Of a DNA stretch of 64,000 nt, positions 26,105 through 33,767 are shown piece by piece. Position 1 is the stretch's first letter. Every line of letters starts with the position of its first letter. A program made the position numbers and the translations under genes. Under the pieces are notes generated by a model. It did no database searches. It was not told the DNA's origin and saw nothing but the letters and a program-made list of their open reading frames with translations. The DNA is from Roseateles_B flavus (GTDB lineage Bacteria > Pseudomonadota > Gammaproteobacteria > Burkholderiales > Burkholderiaceae_C): contig NZ_JBDPZC010000016.1 of NCBI RefSeq assembly GCF_039872765.1, forward strand, positions 1 through 64,000. The letters run 5' to 3'.

Positions 26105-26122
26105 GATGTCATGAATGACATC
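26105..26122. promoter_or_regulatory. 8-2-8 palindrome, possible operator
   Basis: GATGTCAT-GA-ATGACATC is a perfect inverted repeat with a two-base centre, about 95 bases beyond the alpA stop. The form suits a dimeric regulator or a recombination accessory site. Its function is unknown. Confidence 0.4.
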
Positions 26123-26215
26123 GTCAAGAATTCATATTGCATGGAAGCGCGATGACTGATATAGATCGGCGCACGTACCAGATGGAGACGCGGTCCGGCC
26201 GGCGCTTCTTGGGAA

Positions 26216-26476
26216 TTAGGGGACAGCTGCAACATCGCCCTGCGCTGCGATCCAGGCGCGGACGTCCTCCACTTTCCAGGCGGTCACCCGCTGAGACAGC
26301 TTCACGGGAGCCGGGAACGTGCGCGCCGCGACGCGGCGCCAAAGCGTCGAATGGGAGAACGGCAGGAACAGCAGCAGACGAGCCTCTCGCACGAAGCCGA
26401 TGTCCGGCAGACTGGTCGGGATGGGACTGACAACGCAAGCAGGCGCATTGGCTGGCAGTAGCGTGGTGGTGGGCAT
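26216..26476 (-). CDS. AlpA-family DNA-binding regulator
   Basis: An 86-residue protein with a MerR-like winged helix: FVREARLLLFLPFSHSTLWR, then RRVAARTFPAPVKLSQRVTAW and WKVEDVRAWIAAQ. This is the AlpA/prophage CP4-57 regulatory family, small activators found at the edges of integrative elements and, in ICEclc, in the regulatory cluster. GGAG lies nine bases before the ATG. A CATGGA/TCCATG inverted repeat (26487-26505) just upstream could be an operator. Likely role: control of excision or transfer genes of the block to its right (inference). Confidence 0.85.
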   Translation of the reverse strand: MPTTTLLPANAPACVVSPIPTSLPDIGFVREARLLLFLPFSHSTLWRRVAARTFPAPVKLSQRVTAWKVEDVRAWIAAQGDVAAVP

Positions 26477-26951
26477 AGCGAAACTCCATGGATCAGATGT
26501 CCATGACCCACTCGGTCGCCGTCGTGTTAGGTCAGGTTCGCACGACCGCTAGGGAAGCGCTGCAGGACGTGCCATCCGCTTCCCAAAAGATGACCCAAAG
26601 ATGACGAGGTGCGGGCAGCGACTGCGTGCCTGCACTTGCGCGGATGTGGGGACGCCAATGGCTCCCCGATCCCGTGGGACGGTTGAATGTCGGGCGTCAA
26701 CCAAAGAGGCGAGCTAGCGCCGTCACGGGGACAAGAGGAAGGCGGGTAACGTCCGCAACGATCAGCGGCCCGGGATCGGACCACCCGGCACAGGCGACAT
26801 CACAGGAGATGACCTGGCCCGCATACGATAGGGGGTCAGCAGCACGGCGACAAGCCGTCAGCGGCGTATCGCATCTCCAGTGCACACGCAAGCCTCGCCA
26901 AGGCCGCCAGGCCAGACTGGAGCTCTTGCGCCGCGCGTCCGGCGGCATGAT
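26477..26951. other. Intergenic stretch between alpA and the DUF1845 gene
   Basis: Nearly 475 bases with only shadow-type ORFs. It presumably holds the alpA promoter. I see no tRNA or strong terminator. Confidence 0.45.
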
Positions 26952-27797
26952 TCACATACCGGCCTCGTCCGCCAGCAAGGAGCCAACGGATTGCTCCGAT
27001 GTCGCGACATCCGAAGGAGCGATCAAGCCTGGATCGGTAGCCTCATCAGACAGCCCCTCGCTTTGTGCTCCTGCAAGTCCGGCGCGCTCGAGAGCTTCGC
27101 CGTCCTCTTCCACGGCCGCTCCTGCATGGTCATCGCGCGCAAGCCGAGTGGCAACAACAGCTTCGCCATTCGAAGCTCGCTCACCTGAACCTGCAGCCAA
27201 AGCCTGCATCCTCCTGCGCAACCCTGTCGCCAGGCTTCGAGCCGAATTGGCCACGTCGCGAACCTGGCGCTTGAGTGTGGCCCGCTGCAGATCCAATGCC
27301 TGTGTACTGATGACCTCATGAATCTCCAAGGTCTGGAGCAAAGGCATGACCTGGTCAAACTTGCTGAGCAGCTCCAGGTAGCGGCGCCCCGTCGAAGAAA
27401 TGATGCCCACCTCGATCTCTAGCGGCAGCGTGTCGTAGGTCGCCGCACTGGTGATGCCATGGGCCTGGAACAGTGCCTCCGCACCATCGATCGCCTTGTT
27501 GAGGGCATCGGCCGCCGCGTCAATCCGGGCCCGGATCGATTCCTCCACCTTGCCCACATCACTGGACTCCAGGCGCGTGCGGGCGAGGACAGAGATGAAG
27601 TGCGCATTGAGCTGCAAGGTGCTGAAGAATCGCACGAAGAGCCGCTTGCCCTCTGCGCTTGTCAGGCGCGTCACCACTTTGATGCTGGCAGCCTCCACGC
27701 GCCGAAAATCCACCTTGGACTCGCGAGCCAGGATGCGCGCATTCACCGCCCCCTCGTCGGTCTTCACGATCTGCGCGCTGGTCAGGTTGTTTGCCAT
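26952..27797 (-). CDS. DUF1845 family protein of integrative elements
   Basis: A 281-residue soluble protein. Residues about 20-210 show LQLNAHFISVLARTRLES, DALNKAIDGAEALFQAHGI, YLELLSKFDQVMPLLQTLEI and TLKRQVRDVANSARSLATGL, the helical DUF1845 pattern I associate with genes near the start of ICE conjugation modules. The acidic, low-complexity C-terminal 80 residues are probably disordered. The ATG at 27797 follows GGAGAAG. Function is unknown; a regulatory or structural role in the element is suggested by its constant company. Confidence 0.72.
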   Translation of the reverse strand: MANNLTSAQIVKTDEGAVNARILARESKVDFRRVEAASIKVVTRLTSAEGKRLFVRFFSTLQLNAHFISVLARTRLESSDVGKVEESIRARIDAAADALNKAIDGAEALFQAHGITSAATYDTLPLEIEVGIISSTGRRYLELLSKFDQVMPLLQTLEIHEVISTQALDLQRATLKRQVRDVANSARSLATGLRRRMQALAAGSGERASNGEAVVATRLARDDHAGAAVEEDGEALERAGLAGAQSEGLSDEATDPGLIAPSDVATSEQSVGSLLADEAGM

Positions 27798-28289
27798 GGG
27801 ACTTCTCCACTGCTGAAGTGACGTCGATCGTCCTCGCGCCACCGTAGAAGCTCCATCCGAATTTCCCGCCCAAACGGATTGAATTTGTCATCACGCAGTG
27901 GAGCTCCTCTGGCAAGGATTGACGCCAGAGAGTCCGCGAGACTATCGTGCACCCATGCAGCAGCTGGCCCTGCATTCCACTCAGGCAAGCCCCCGAGCGC
28001 TCGGCGAACCACACGACAGGTCGCCACGACCTTCGCGGATCCCGCCGCGTGTCCTTCCCCCGCGCCGATCGGCGCTTTCGAGGCAAGAGCCTCCTGCCCC
28101 ATCAGCAGCCTGGCTCTTGCGCCGAAAGCGGTTCTCTCCGCGGTAGCTGGCCCACCGACCTTGACGGCTCGTCCGTCACGCAGCCAGCCTTGCACAGCCG
28201 ACCGACGCCCCTGGCGCCGATCTTCATCACCCCAGCAGGGCATTCGCCCACCGGGTGCGTCTTGCCTTGCCCATTTCATGGAGGCAACG
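27798..28289. other. Divergent intergenic stretch
   Basis: About 490 bases between divergent genes. Open frames run through on both strands, but their composition looks like shadow coding and no family is recognisable. Probably carries promoters for both directions. Confidence 0.4.
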
Positions 28290-28859
28290 ATGCCGTCCCC
28301 ATCACTTCAAGCTGTAGCCATCCATGCGAGTCCCATGCGCATGTTCCTGAGTTCCCATCCGACAGTCGCTCAAGCCGTCCAGGACCCTCATAGGGCATGG
28401 AGCCACATCGACGAGTGCGACACGAGCAACGATAGCGCCGCCATCGACTGGACCGAAGAGGACGTCGTGCGGCTGCACTGCCTGCTGCTCGAGGACCTCA
28501 GTGGTTTGGCCGACCCGGCGACGCCACTCGAAGAAAAGCTGGACGCCTTGCGCTGGGTGTTCACGGACCCCGACAAGGACGCCCTGCCCTTCTCCTTCGC
28601 CAACTGTGTCCGCGTGGCTGGATGCAGCCCTTTCTCAACCTTCCCCTACCTCGGGAACATGCAGCCAGAGGATGTTCGGTCGCTTCTGCAAGGCTACGTC
28701 AAGCGTTGGCTCAAAGAGTCACTGGATCGCTACCCCACGTGGGTCCGACAAGCGATCACGCACAACCTGCAGTGGTCCGCAGAGCAGCTCCAAAGGAATC
28801 CGCAATGGATCAATGAACAGCTGAAGCGTGCCTCAGAGCAAGGCGACCTGTTCGCCTGA
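28290..28859 (+). CDS. Hypothetical element-borne protein
   Basis: A 189-residue soluble acidic protein starting MPSPSLQAVAIHASPMRMFL. It has WTEEDVVRLHCLLLEDLSGL and LRWVFTDPDKDALPFSFANC in the centre and a Trp/Gln-rich end (WVRQAITHNLQWSAEQLQRN). GGAGG six bases before the ATG fixes the start; the frame extending to 27879 is not supported. I do not recognise the family. Its position at the head of a plus-strand series suggests an accessory gene of the mobile element. Confidence 0.55.
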   Translation: MPSPSLQAVAIHASPMRMFLSSHPTVAQAVQDPHRAWSHIDECDTSNDSAAIDWTEEDVVRLHCLLLEDLSGLADPATPLEEKLDALRWVFTDPDKDALPFSFANCVRVAGCSPFSTFPYLGNMQPEDVRSLLQGYVKRWLKESLDRYPTWVRQAITHNLQWSAEQLQRNPQWINEQLKRASEQGDLFA

Positions 28860-28890
28860 ACCTCCGCTCGATCGCATGAAAGGACATGCC

Positions 28891-29199
28891 ATGACAACTT
28901 CCCAGAAATCGTGCTCGGACACGGTCACTGACGTCCTGACCTTCCTCGCAATCCTGCTTTGCTTTGGCTTTGCAGGATGGCTGGACGGTGCGGAGGTACA
29001 CGGTGATGCAGAGCGCCCTCAAGTTCCAACTCCGGCATGGGCCTGGTGCGAGGCGGATCGGCCCCATGGTTCATCCTTGACCCTCGCTGTGCCGCCATCA
29101 TCGAGCACGACCACCGGAGCATCGATCCGCCCTGGCGTCCGCCAGAACGCCGATCCCTGCGGCCTCAGCGCTGTCCACGCGCCCGCCGTGCGGCAATAG
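28891..29199 (+). CDS. Small hypothetical membrane-anchored protein
   Basis: A 102-residue protein with one N-terminal membrane segment (VLTFLAILLCFGFAGWL) after a short polar start, then a hydrophilic tail rich in Pro, Ser and Thr. AAGGA lies upstream of the ATG. No family recognised. It sits 31 bases after the preceding gene on the same strand. The tail composition resembles non-coding translation, so the 3' half may not be functional. Confidence 0.4.
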   Translation: MTTSQKSCSDTVTDVLTFLAILLCFGFAGWLDGAEVHGDAERPQVPTPAWAWCEADRPHGSSLTLAVPPSSSTTTGASIRPGVRQNADPCGLSAVHAPAVRQ

Positions 29200-29208
29200 G
29201 AGCTCCTC

Positions 29209-29526
29209 ATGCACATGCAAATGCAGATGTCCCAGGCTTCCGCCGCTTGGGCACGCGTTCGGTGCCTGGCCGAGATCGAGTTCCTGATCAAGGAGAGCGA
29301 GATGCTGACCGGCCATGCCGGCCGAACCTTCGTGATCTCCGGCGCGGACCACCTGGTCTATCGCATGTTCTGGCGCCCCTGCGGCGTAGAAGTTCAGCGC
29401 CTGGGCTCTGATGGAACGGCAGGGACGAAACGCCACCTTTGGCCTCGGGACTTTGAAGCGCACAGCCTGGTGGACGCAATGCTCGTGGGCCAGCTCTACA
29501 CGCCCCCCGTCAGGGCTGCACGCTGA
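29209..29526 (+). CDS. Small hypothetical protein
   Basis: A 105-residue soluble protein. After a Met/Gln-rich start it reads WARVRCLAEIEFLIKESEML, FVISGADHLVYRMFWRPCGV and RDFEAHSLVDAMLVGQLY, a compact alpha/beta pattern. AGGAG precedes the ATG. Family unknown. It begins ten bases after the previous gene, so the two are probably one transcript. Confidence 0.5.
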   Translation: MHMQMQMSQASAAWARVRCLAEIEFLIKESEMLTGHAGRTFVISGADHLVYRMFWRPCGVEVQRLGSDGTAGTKRHLWPRDFEAHSLVDAMLVGQLYTPPVRAAR

Positions 29527-29776
29527 GGCCGCAGAGTCGCGCCGCCTTGCCGAACGCGGGAAGCACCCGAGAAGCCCTAGCGCTTCCCCTGATGAGTCAC
29601 CGAGATCGACTTCTCCGCGCGTGAACCGATGCCCATTGCCAACGGCATGGCGTCGACCACGCGTCTATCCACCCTAGCGCTGTGCAGCAGACGCACAGCG
29701 CGTCGCCCCCGATCGCCCAGTCGAGTCTTTCTCCCGAGAGACCTTGCGCACGGGAGTCCCCAAACAGGAGGTCATC

Positions 29777-30832
29777 ATGACCCATGAGGAATACCAAGCT
29801 CGCATCGAACACGTGAAGACGCTTGCCCAGGACCGCTGGCCGGAGTTTCTGTTGCAGCTGGGCTTGGACCCACGCATGATCAAGAAGCGCCTCAACATGC
29901 CCTGCCCCTTCTGCGGAGGCACGGATCGCTTCCAGTTCACCGACAAGTTTGGCCAAGGCAACTACCATTGCCGCAGCTGCGGACCTGGCGGTGGCTTTCA
30001 GCTGGCGCAGCAGGTCCTGGGGATGGACTTCCATCAGGTGCTGCGCCAAGCGGAGGACTACTTCAACGCCAGCCCGCGGCCCACACAGGCGCGGGACGCT
30101 GCCTCGGCCCAGTCCACCGACCGGGGGAAGATGCTGATCCAGCGAATCTGGAATGAAGCCCGACCCATCGCGAAGGGCGACCCAGTCGACCGCTACCTGG
30201 CCTCCAGAGGCCTGGCACTGAGCGCCTACCCTGCCGTGCTTCGCTGCCACCCCTGCCTCGGGTACTACCAGAAAGACGAGGCTGGCAAGTCACACAAGGT
30301 CGCGGAGTACCCAGCGATGCTGGCTCGCATCGACGATTCCAATGGCCATGTCGTCTCGCTGCACCGAACCTACCTGCCCGACGGGAGCAAGCTGGCCGCG
30401 AGTGATGCCAAGAAGGTGCTCTGCGCCGGGATCTCCGGTGCAGCCGTTCGACTCTTCGCGCCCACGCACCAGTTGGCCGTCACAGAAGGCATCGAGAAGG
30501 GATTTGCCGTGCACCTGGCGACCGGCCACGCGGTGTGGAGTGCGCTCAACGCTGGCAACCTGGAGAAGCTCTGGATCCCCAGCGGCGTGACCGAGGTTTC
30601 GATCTACGCCGACAACGACGCCGACAGCGATTTCGCGGGCCAGGCGTTTGCCTTCGCCTTGGCGCGCCGGCTCAGGCGGGAAGAGTGCCCGAAGGGGCGG
30701 CGGAAGGTACAGGTGTTCGTCACCCGACAGCCGGGCTCCGACTGGTCGGACGTCTGGTACCGCCGCTGGCAAGCGCAGATGGGGCCGTTGGGGCGCGCTG
30801 CCCTGGTGACCCAGATGGCACGGGCCGCGTGA
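29777..30832 (+). CDS. Primase-like protein with zinc finger and Toprim domain
   Basis: A 351-residue protein. The N-terminal DnaG/TraC-type zinc ribbon has Cys43, Cys46, Cys65 and Cys68 (PCPFCGG, YHCRSCGPGGGFQL). A linker with DPVDRYLASRGL precedes a Toprim domain at about 230-320, where TEGIEKG gives the conserved Glu and YADNDADSD the DxD metal site. It resembles plasmid and ICE primases that prime the transferred strand in the recipient. ACAGGAGG precedes the ATG at 29777. It lacks a helicase domain. Confidence 0.85.
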   Translation: MTHEEYQARIEHVKTLAQDRWPEFLLQLGLDPRMIKKRLNMPCPFCGGTDRFQFTDKFGQGNYHCRSCGPGGGFQLAQQVLGMDFHQVLRQAEDYFNASPRPTQARDAASAQSTDRGKMLIQRIWNEARPIAKGDPVDRYLASRGLALSAYPAVLRCHPCLGYYQKDEAGKSHKVAEYPAMLARIDDSNGHVVSLHRTYLPDGSKLAASDAKKVLCAGISGAAVRLFAPTHQLAVTEGIEKGFAVHLATGHAVWSALNAGNLEKLWIPSGVTEVSIYADNDADSDFAGQAFAFALARRLRREECPKGRRKVQVFVTRQPGSDWSDVWYRRWQAQMGPLGRAALVTQMARAA

Positions 30833-31174
30833 CCTGGCCCATGGCCTGCACGATGCCCAGGCGCGAGCGGGGCGCAGCGCAATTGCTGCCCCGTCTCGCC
30901 CATGAGCTCCAAAGGTCGCTGCGCCGGACCCCACCCGCGACGCAGCGCCCGAATCGAGCTCATCGGCGAGATTTCTTGGGGAGCCACGCTCCCTCGGTAG
31001 CTGCCACACCGACCCGCGCCATCAGCGTGGAGAAGGCAGCCTTTGAAGCCTGCGCGCGACCCCGGTCGCGCATTCAAGGACCGGCAGGCACCGGTCTGTC
31101 GTCAACCCACGCGGGGATGCACATCCCCAGCATGGGGTGTCCGTCTTCGCATTTCGCAATCAAAGGAGATGGTC
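30833..31174. other. Intergenic stretch, no gene seen
   Basis: About 340 bases between the primase and DUF932 genes. No ORF with family resemblance. The only notable site is the AAAGGAG ribosome-binding site of the next gene at its end. Confidence 0.45.
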
Positions 31175-32239
31175 ATGAGAATCGGACGTAGCCTTGTAGA
31201 TCTGGCAAATGAACTGGAGCGCCAGCTCGATACGAAGAAGGACCTGGTAGTGCCCTCGCCACTCGTGCGACACAGCACCACCGAGGCGGGTGGCACCACC
31301 CTGGTGATCGAAGAAGCAGCCGGGCCTGCGGTCTATGGCGTCACGACACTCGCGCGGCGCCAGTTGGCTGACAAACTGGGCATCCCCTATGCCTACTTCG
31401 AGCGCATGCGCGAGGGCCAGCCCGAGCTGCTGGACCGCAACGTGAACACGTGGCTGCAAAGCGAGCCCGACCGCCGGCTGTTGCGCACACTGGACGGCCA
31501 GGTGCGTGCCGTACTGTCCGATCGGTACCGCCGCCTGGACAACTATGACCTGGCCACGCATGTGCTGCCCATCTTGCGCGGTCTGCCTGGCCTGAGCTTC
31601 GAGTCGGTAGAGCTGACGGAGACCCGCATGTACCTCAAGTGCATCACTCCGCAGCTCAAGTTCGAGATGGCTCCCGGCGACGTTGTCCAAGCGGGTCTGG
31701 TCATCTCCAACTCGGAGGTAGGCCAAGGCACGCTGTCGGTGCAGCCTCTGCTGTTCCGGCTGGTGTGTCGCAACGGCCTGATCGTCGCGGACCGTGCCTT
31801 GCGCAAAACCCACGTGGGGCGCGCCCTCAGCCAGGAGGACGATGGTGTGACCGTCTACCAGGACGACACGCTGCAAGCAGACGACAAGGCCTTCTTCTTG
31901 AAGGTCCGGGACGTCGTGCAGGCAACCGTCTCCGAAGTCACATTCCGGCAGTCCGCCGCCAAGATGCAGCGAACCATGGGCATACGGCTGACGGGTGATC
32001 CAGTGCAAAGCGTCGAGGTGCTGGCCCAGCGCTACACCCTCAACGACGCGGAGCGCTCCGGCGTTCTGCGGCACCTGGTGGCTGGCGGCGACTTGTCTGG
32101 CTACGGGCTGGTCAACGCCGTCACCCACTTCAGCCAGGAGGTCGAGGACTACGACCGGGCCACCGAGTTCGAGGCCTTGGGGGGCAAGCTCATCGAGCTG
32201 TCGGAGCGGGACTGGAAGGGTCTGGCAGAAGCTGCCTGA
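31175..32239 (+). CDS. DUF932 family protein
   Basis: A 354-residue protein of the DUF932 family, common in plasmids, phages and ICEs. Typical elements: YGVTTLARRQLADKLGIPY, YFERMREGQPELLDRNVNTW, VRAVLSDRYRRLDNYDLATH, and a beta-rich centre (VQAGLVISNSEVGQGTLSV, RLVCRNGLIV). The function is not established; a link to DNA metabolism or anti-restriction is only speculated. AAAGGAG lies eight bases before the ATG at 31175; an ATG six bases earlier is too close to it. Confidence 0.85.
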   Translation: MRIGRSLVDLANELERQLDTKKDLVVPSPLVRHSTTEAGGTTLVIEEAAGPAVYGVTTLARRQLADKLGIPYAYFERMREGQPELLDRNVNTWLQSEPDRRLLRTLDGQVRAVLSDRYRRLDNYDLATHVLPILRGLPGLSFESVELTETRMYLKCITPQLKFEMAPGDVVQAGLVISNSEVGQGTLSVQPLLFRLVCRNGLIVADRALRKTHVGRALSQEDDGVTVYQDDTLQADDKAFFLKVRDVVQATVSEVTFRQSAAKMQRTMGIRLTGDPVQSVEVLAQRYTLNDAERSGVLRHLVAGGDLSGYGLVNAVTHFSQEVEDYDRATEFEALGGKLIELSERDWKGLAEAA

Positions 32240-32672
32240 CCCGCACCTTTCACCAGTGCAGGTGCACGCAGTAGGCGCGCTGAAGAGGGTCGCCCCTTCA
32301 GTGCGCACTGCGCGCCGGTGCGCCTCGCTGCGTTTGTCCTGTTCGCCCGGATACGCAGGCCTTCCATGGCCTGCTTCCCGAGAACTCCGAACTACTGCAC
32401 AGAAGTGACATTCCGCAGCATCTCACCTATGCTGACTCTTGATCGACCATGAAATTGCGCTTCACTAATGCGTTATTTTCATTCCATTTTGCGCACCATT
32501 CCCAAGAGTCGCCGCATGCCATCTTTTGCGGATGATCCTCTTCCTCACGCATTGACCTCCTCAGCGCGTGACGAATAGGCTCAGCTCCAAAGGCGCAATC
32601 GCCGGGTCTTCTCTTGATCGTGCGGACTGATCATCGATTGCGCCTCCGCTCATAGATTGCTCGGAGACTGCG
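32240..32672. promoter_or_regulatory. Leader region upstream of the FlhDC-like pair
   Basis: A 433-base non-coding stretch, AT-rich around 32450-32520. After the DUF932 gene it has an 11-pair hairpin (32275-32285 with 32296-32306, one G-U pair). Just before the activator pair a 10-base inverted repeat, GGCGCAATCG (32592-32601) and CGATTGCGCC (32635-32644), could form a 33-base-loop hairpin 28 bases upstream of the ATG. A promoter and post-transcriptional control of the activators are plausible but not proven. Confidence 0.5.
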
Positions 32673-33017
32673 ATGGGTCCGGTTGAACTCTCACCCGTTC
32701 AGATTGCCAATCTGAACATGCTCGTCTTGATCGTCGAATGCACCAAGCACGACAGTGCTGGTGCCTGTAGCCGCTTCTGCCTTGATGCGGATCAGGCGGA
32801 GTTCCTGTGCTCACTGGCATTCCAACAGCTCCTGAGCTTCGTCACCCAACTCGGCGACGAATGCCTGTTTCCGCCGCGGGCCGACCTCGTGCAGGTGCTG
32901 TCTTGGCCGCCACAGCTCTCAGGGCCTATGCTGCTTGCACATCCTCCGGATCCTCGTGTTCCGGGACGCGCGCCAGACGAAAGCCCTGGTCACCCCTCCA
33001 GCGCAAGCACCGAGTAG
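32673..33017 (+). CDS. FlhD-like subunit of element activator (SetD/AcaD/BisD type)
   Basis: A 114-residue protein with the FlhD helical core: IANLNMLVLIVECTKHD, SRFCLDADQAEFLCSLAF, QQLLSFVTQLGDECLFPPR. The last 30 residues are Pro-rich. It is followed four to ten bases later by an FlhC-like gene, the pair forming the heteromultimer that activates promoters. Homologous pairs control transfer of SXT/R391 (SetCD), IncC plasmids (AcaCD) and ICEclc (BisDC). Being inside the conjugative block makes flagellar control unlikely. GGAG precedes the ATG. Confidence 0.82.
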   Translation: MGPVELSPVQIANLNMLVLIVECTKHDSAGACSRFCLDADQAEFLCSLAFQQLLSFVTQLGDECLFPPRADLVQVLSWPPQLSGPMLLAHPPDPRVPGRAPDESPGHPSSASTE

Positions 33018-33026
33018 TCGTTGGCC

Positions 33027-33656
33027 ATGCCCATCGAACGCAACCTGGTGCATGCACAGCGACACATCCGCACCCTCGCCCTGGCAACCGCCTGCGCTGA
33101 AATGGGAGCCCGCCTGCGGACCATCCAACTCCTGACCGGCCTGGCGCCCAGTCACCTGCAGCGCCTGTTTCGCCAGCCGCTGGAGGGGCCCCGCCGGGGC
33201 CGCCACCCGGACTCCCGCGAGTGGTATCACACGGCCAACCTGCTTTGCCGCACCGAAGCTTCGATCGTCGTGGCCCTATACCGGCGCCTCGCGTCTCGCG
33301 GCATCGACCCACCCAACGCCCTGGTCGGCGCCTACCGCCACTACCTCAGCTCGTGCCGCTCGGTGCCCAGAATCACTTTCGACCGGGCGTTCGATCTGGT
33401 AGCGCATACCGCTGGGCGCTGGCTTGTGAGCAGCCGCAGCTTCTCTGTGTTCACCTGCCCACACTGCCACAGCGAGTACCTGACCGGGCTGAGCTTGGCA
33501 CCCACATCCAATCACGAGTGCCCCTTTTGCAAGCTGCTCAAGCGCTACGCGTGCGACCCCCGGGTCAGAGCGGCCTACCCTCTGCGTGCCGCCCCGACCA
33601 ATCCACAGACGCTCTGGATCCATGCCTGTGGGCCCGGCTACCGCTGCCGCAGCTAG
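33027..33656 (+). CDS. FlhC-like subunit of element activator (SetC/AcaC/BisC type)
   Basis: A 209-residue protein. The N-terminal helical part (HIRTLALATACAEMGARLRT, HLQRLFRQPLEGPRRGRHPD) matches FlhC. Its zinc site is complete: CPHC and CPFC, separated by about 17 residues near positions 145-170. This is the DNA-binding subunit of FlhD/FlhC-type activators. ATG at 33027 is preferred to TTG at 33021. It should bind upstream of the tra operons with the FlhD-like partner; no binding consensus could be derived by eye. Confidence 0.85.
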   Translation: MPIERNLVHAQRHIRTLALATACAEMGARLRTIQLLTGLAPSHLQRLFRQPLEGPRRGRHPDSREWYHTANLLCRTEASIVVALYRRLASRGIDPPNALVGAYRHYLSSCRSVPRITFDRAFDLVAHTAGRWLVSSRSFSVFTCPHCHSEYLTGLSLAPTSNHECPFCKLLKRYACDPRVRAAYPLRAAPTNPQTLWIHACGPGYRCRS

Positions 33657-33767
33657 CCACTGCCAAATTCACTGGCATACGGCACTGATTTCGCCTGGCC
33701 TGGATGGTCTGGCTCACGCACGATGGGCCATCCCCGTCCAATGCGCTGCACCGAGCAGCCTCCAGCG

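Larger units (their letters stand above)
25652..26215. other. Non-coding border zone before the conjugative block
   Basis: No protein gene or tRNA was found. The stretch contains a plus-strand terminator and an 8-2-8 palindrome (listed separately) and is AT-rich up to about 25900. It is a candidate left border region of the mobile element, but no attachment-site repeat could be identified by eye. Confidence 0.45.

Noticed and set aside
26952..27842. Longer start for the DUF1845 gene at 27842
   Set aside because: The extra residues are Arg/Ser-rich, and the ATG at 27797 has a clear ribosome-binding site.
27879..28289. N-terminal extension of the 28290 gene
   Set aside because: The upstream part is low-complexity and a good GGAGG site supports the ATG at 28290.
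32673..33656. Flagellar flhDC operon
   Set aside because: No flagellar genes nearby, and the pair lies between a DUF932 gene and a relaxase-like gene; the element-activator role fits better.
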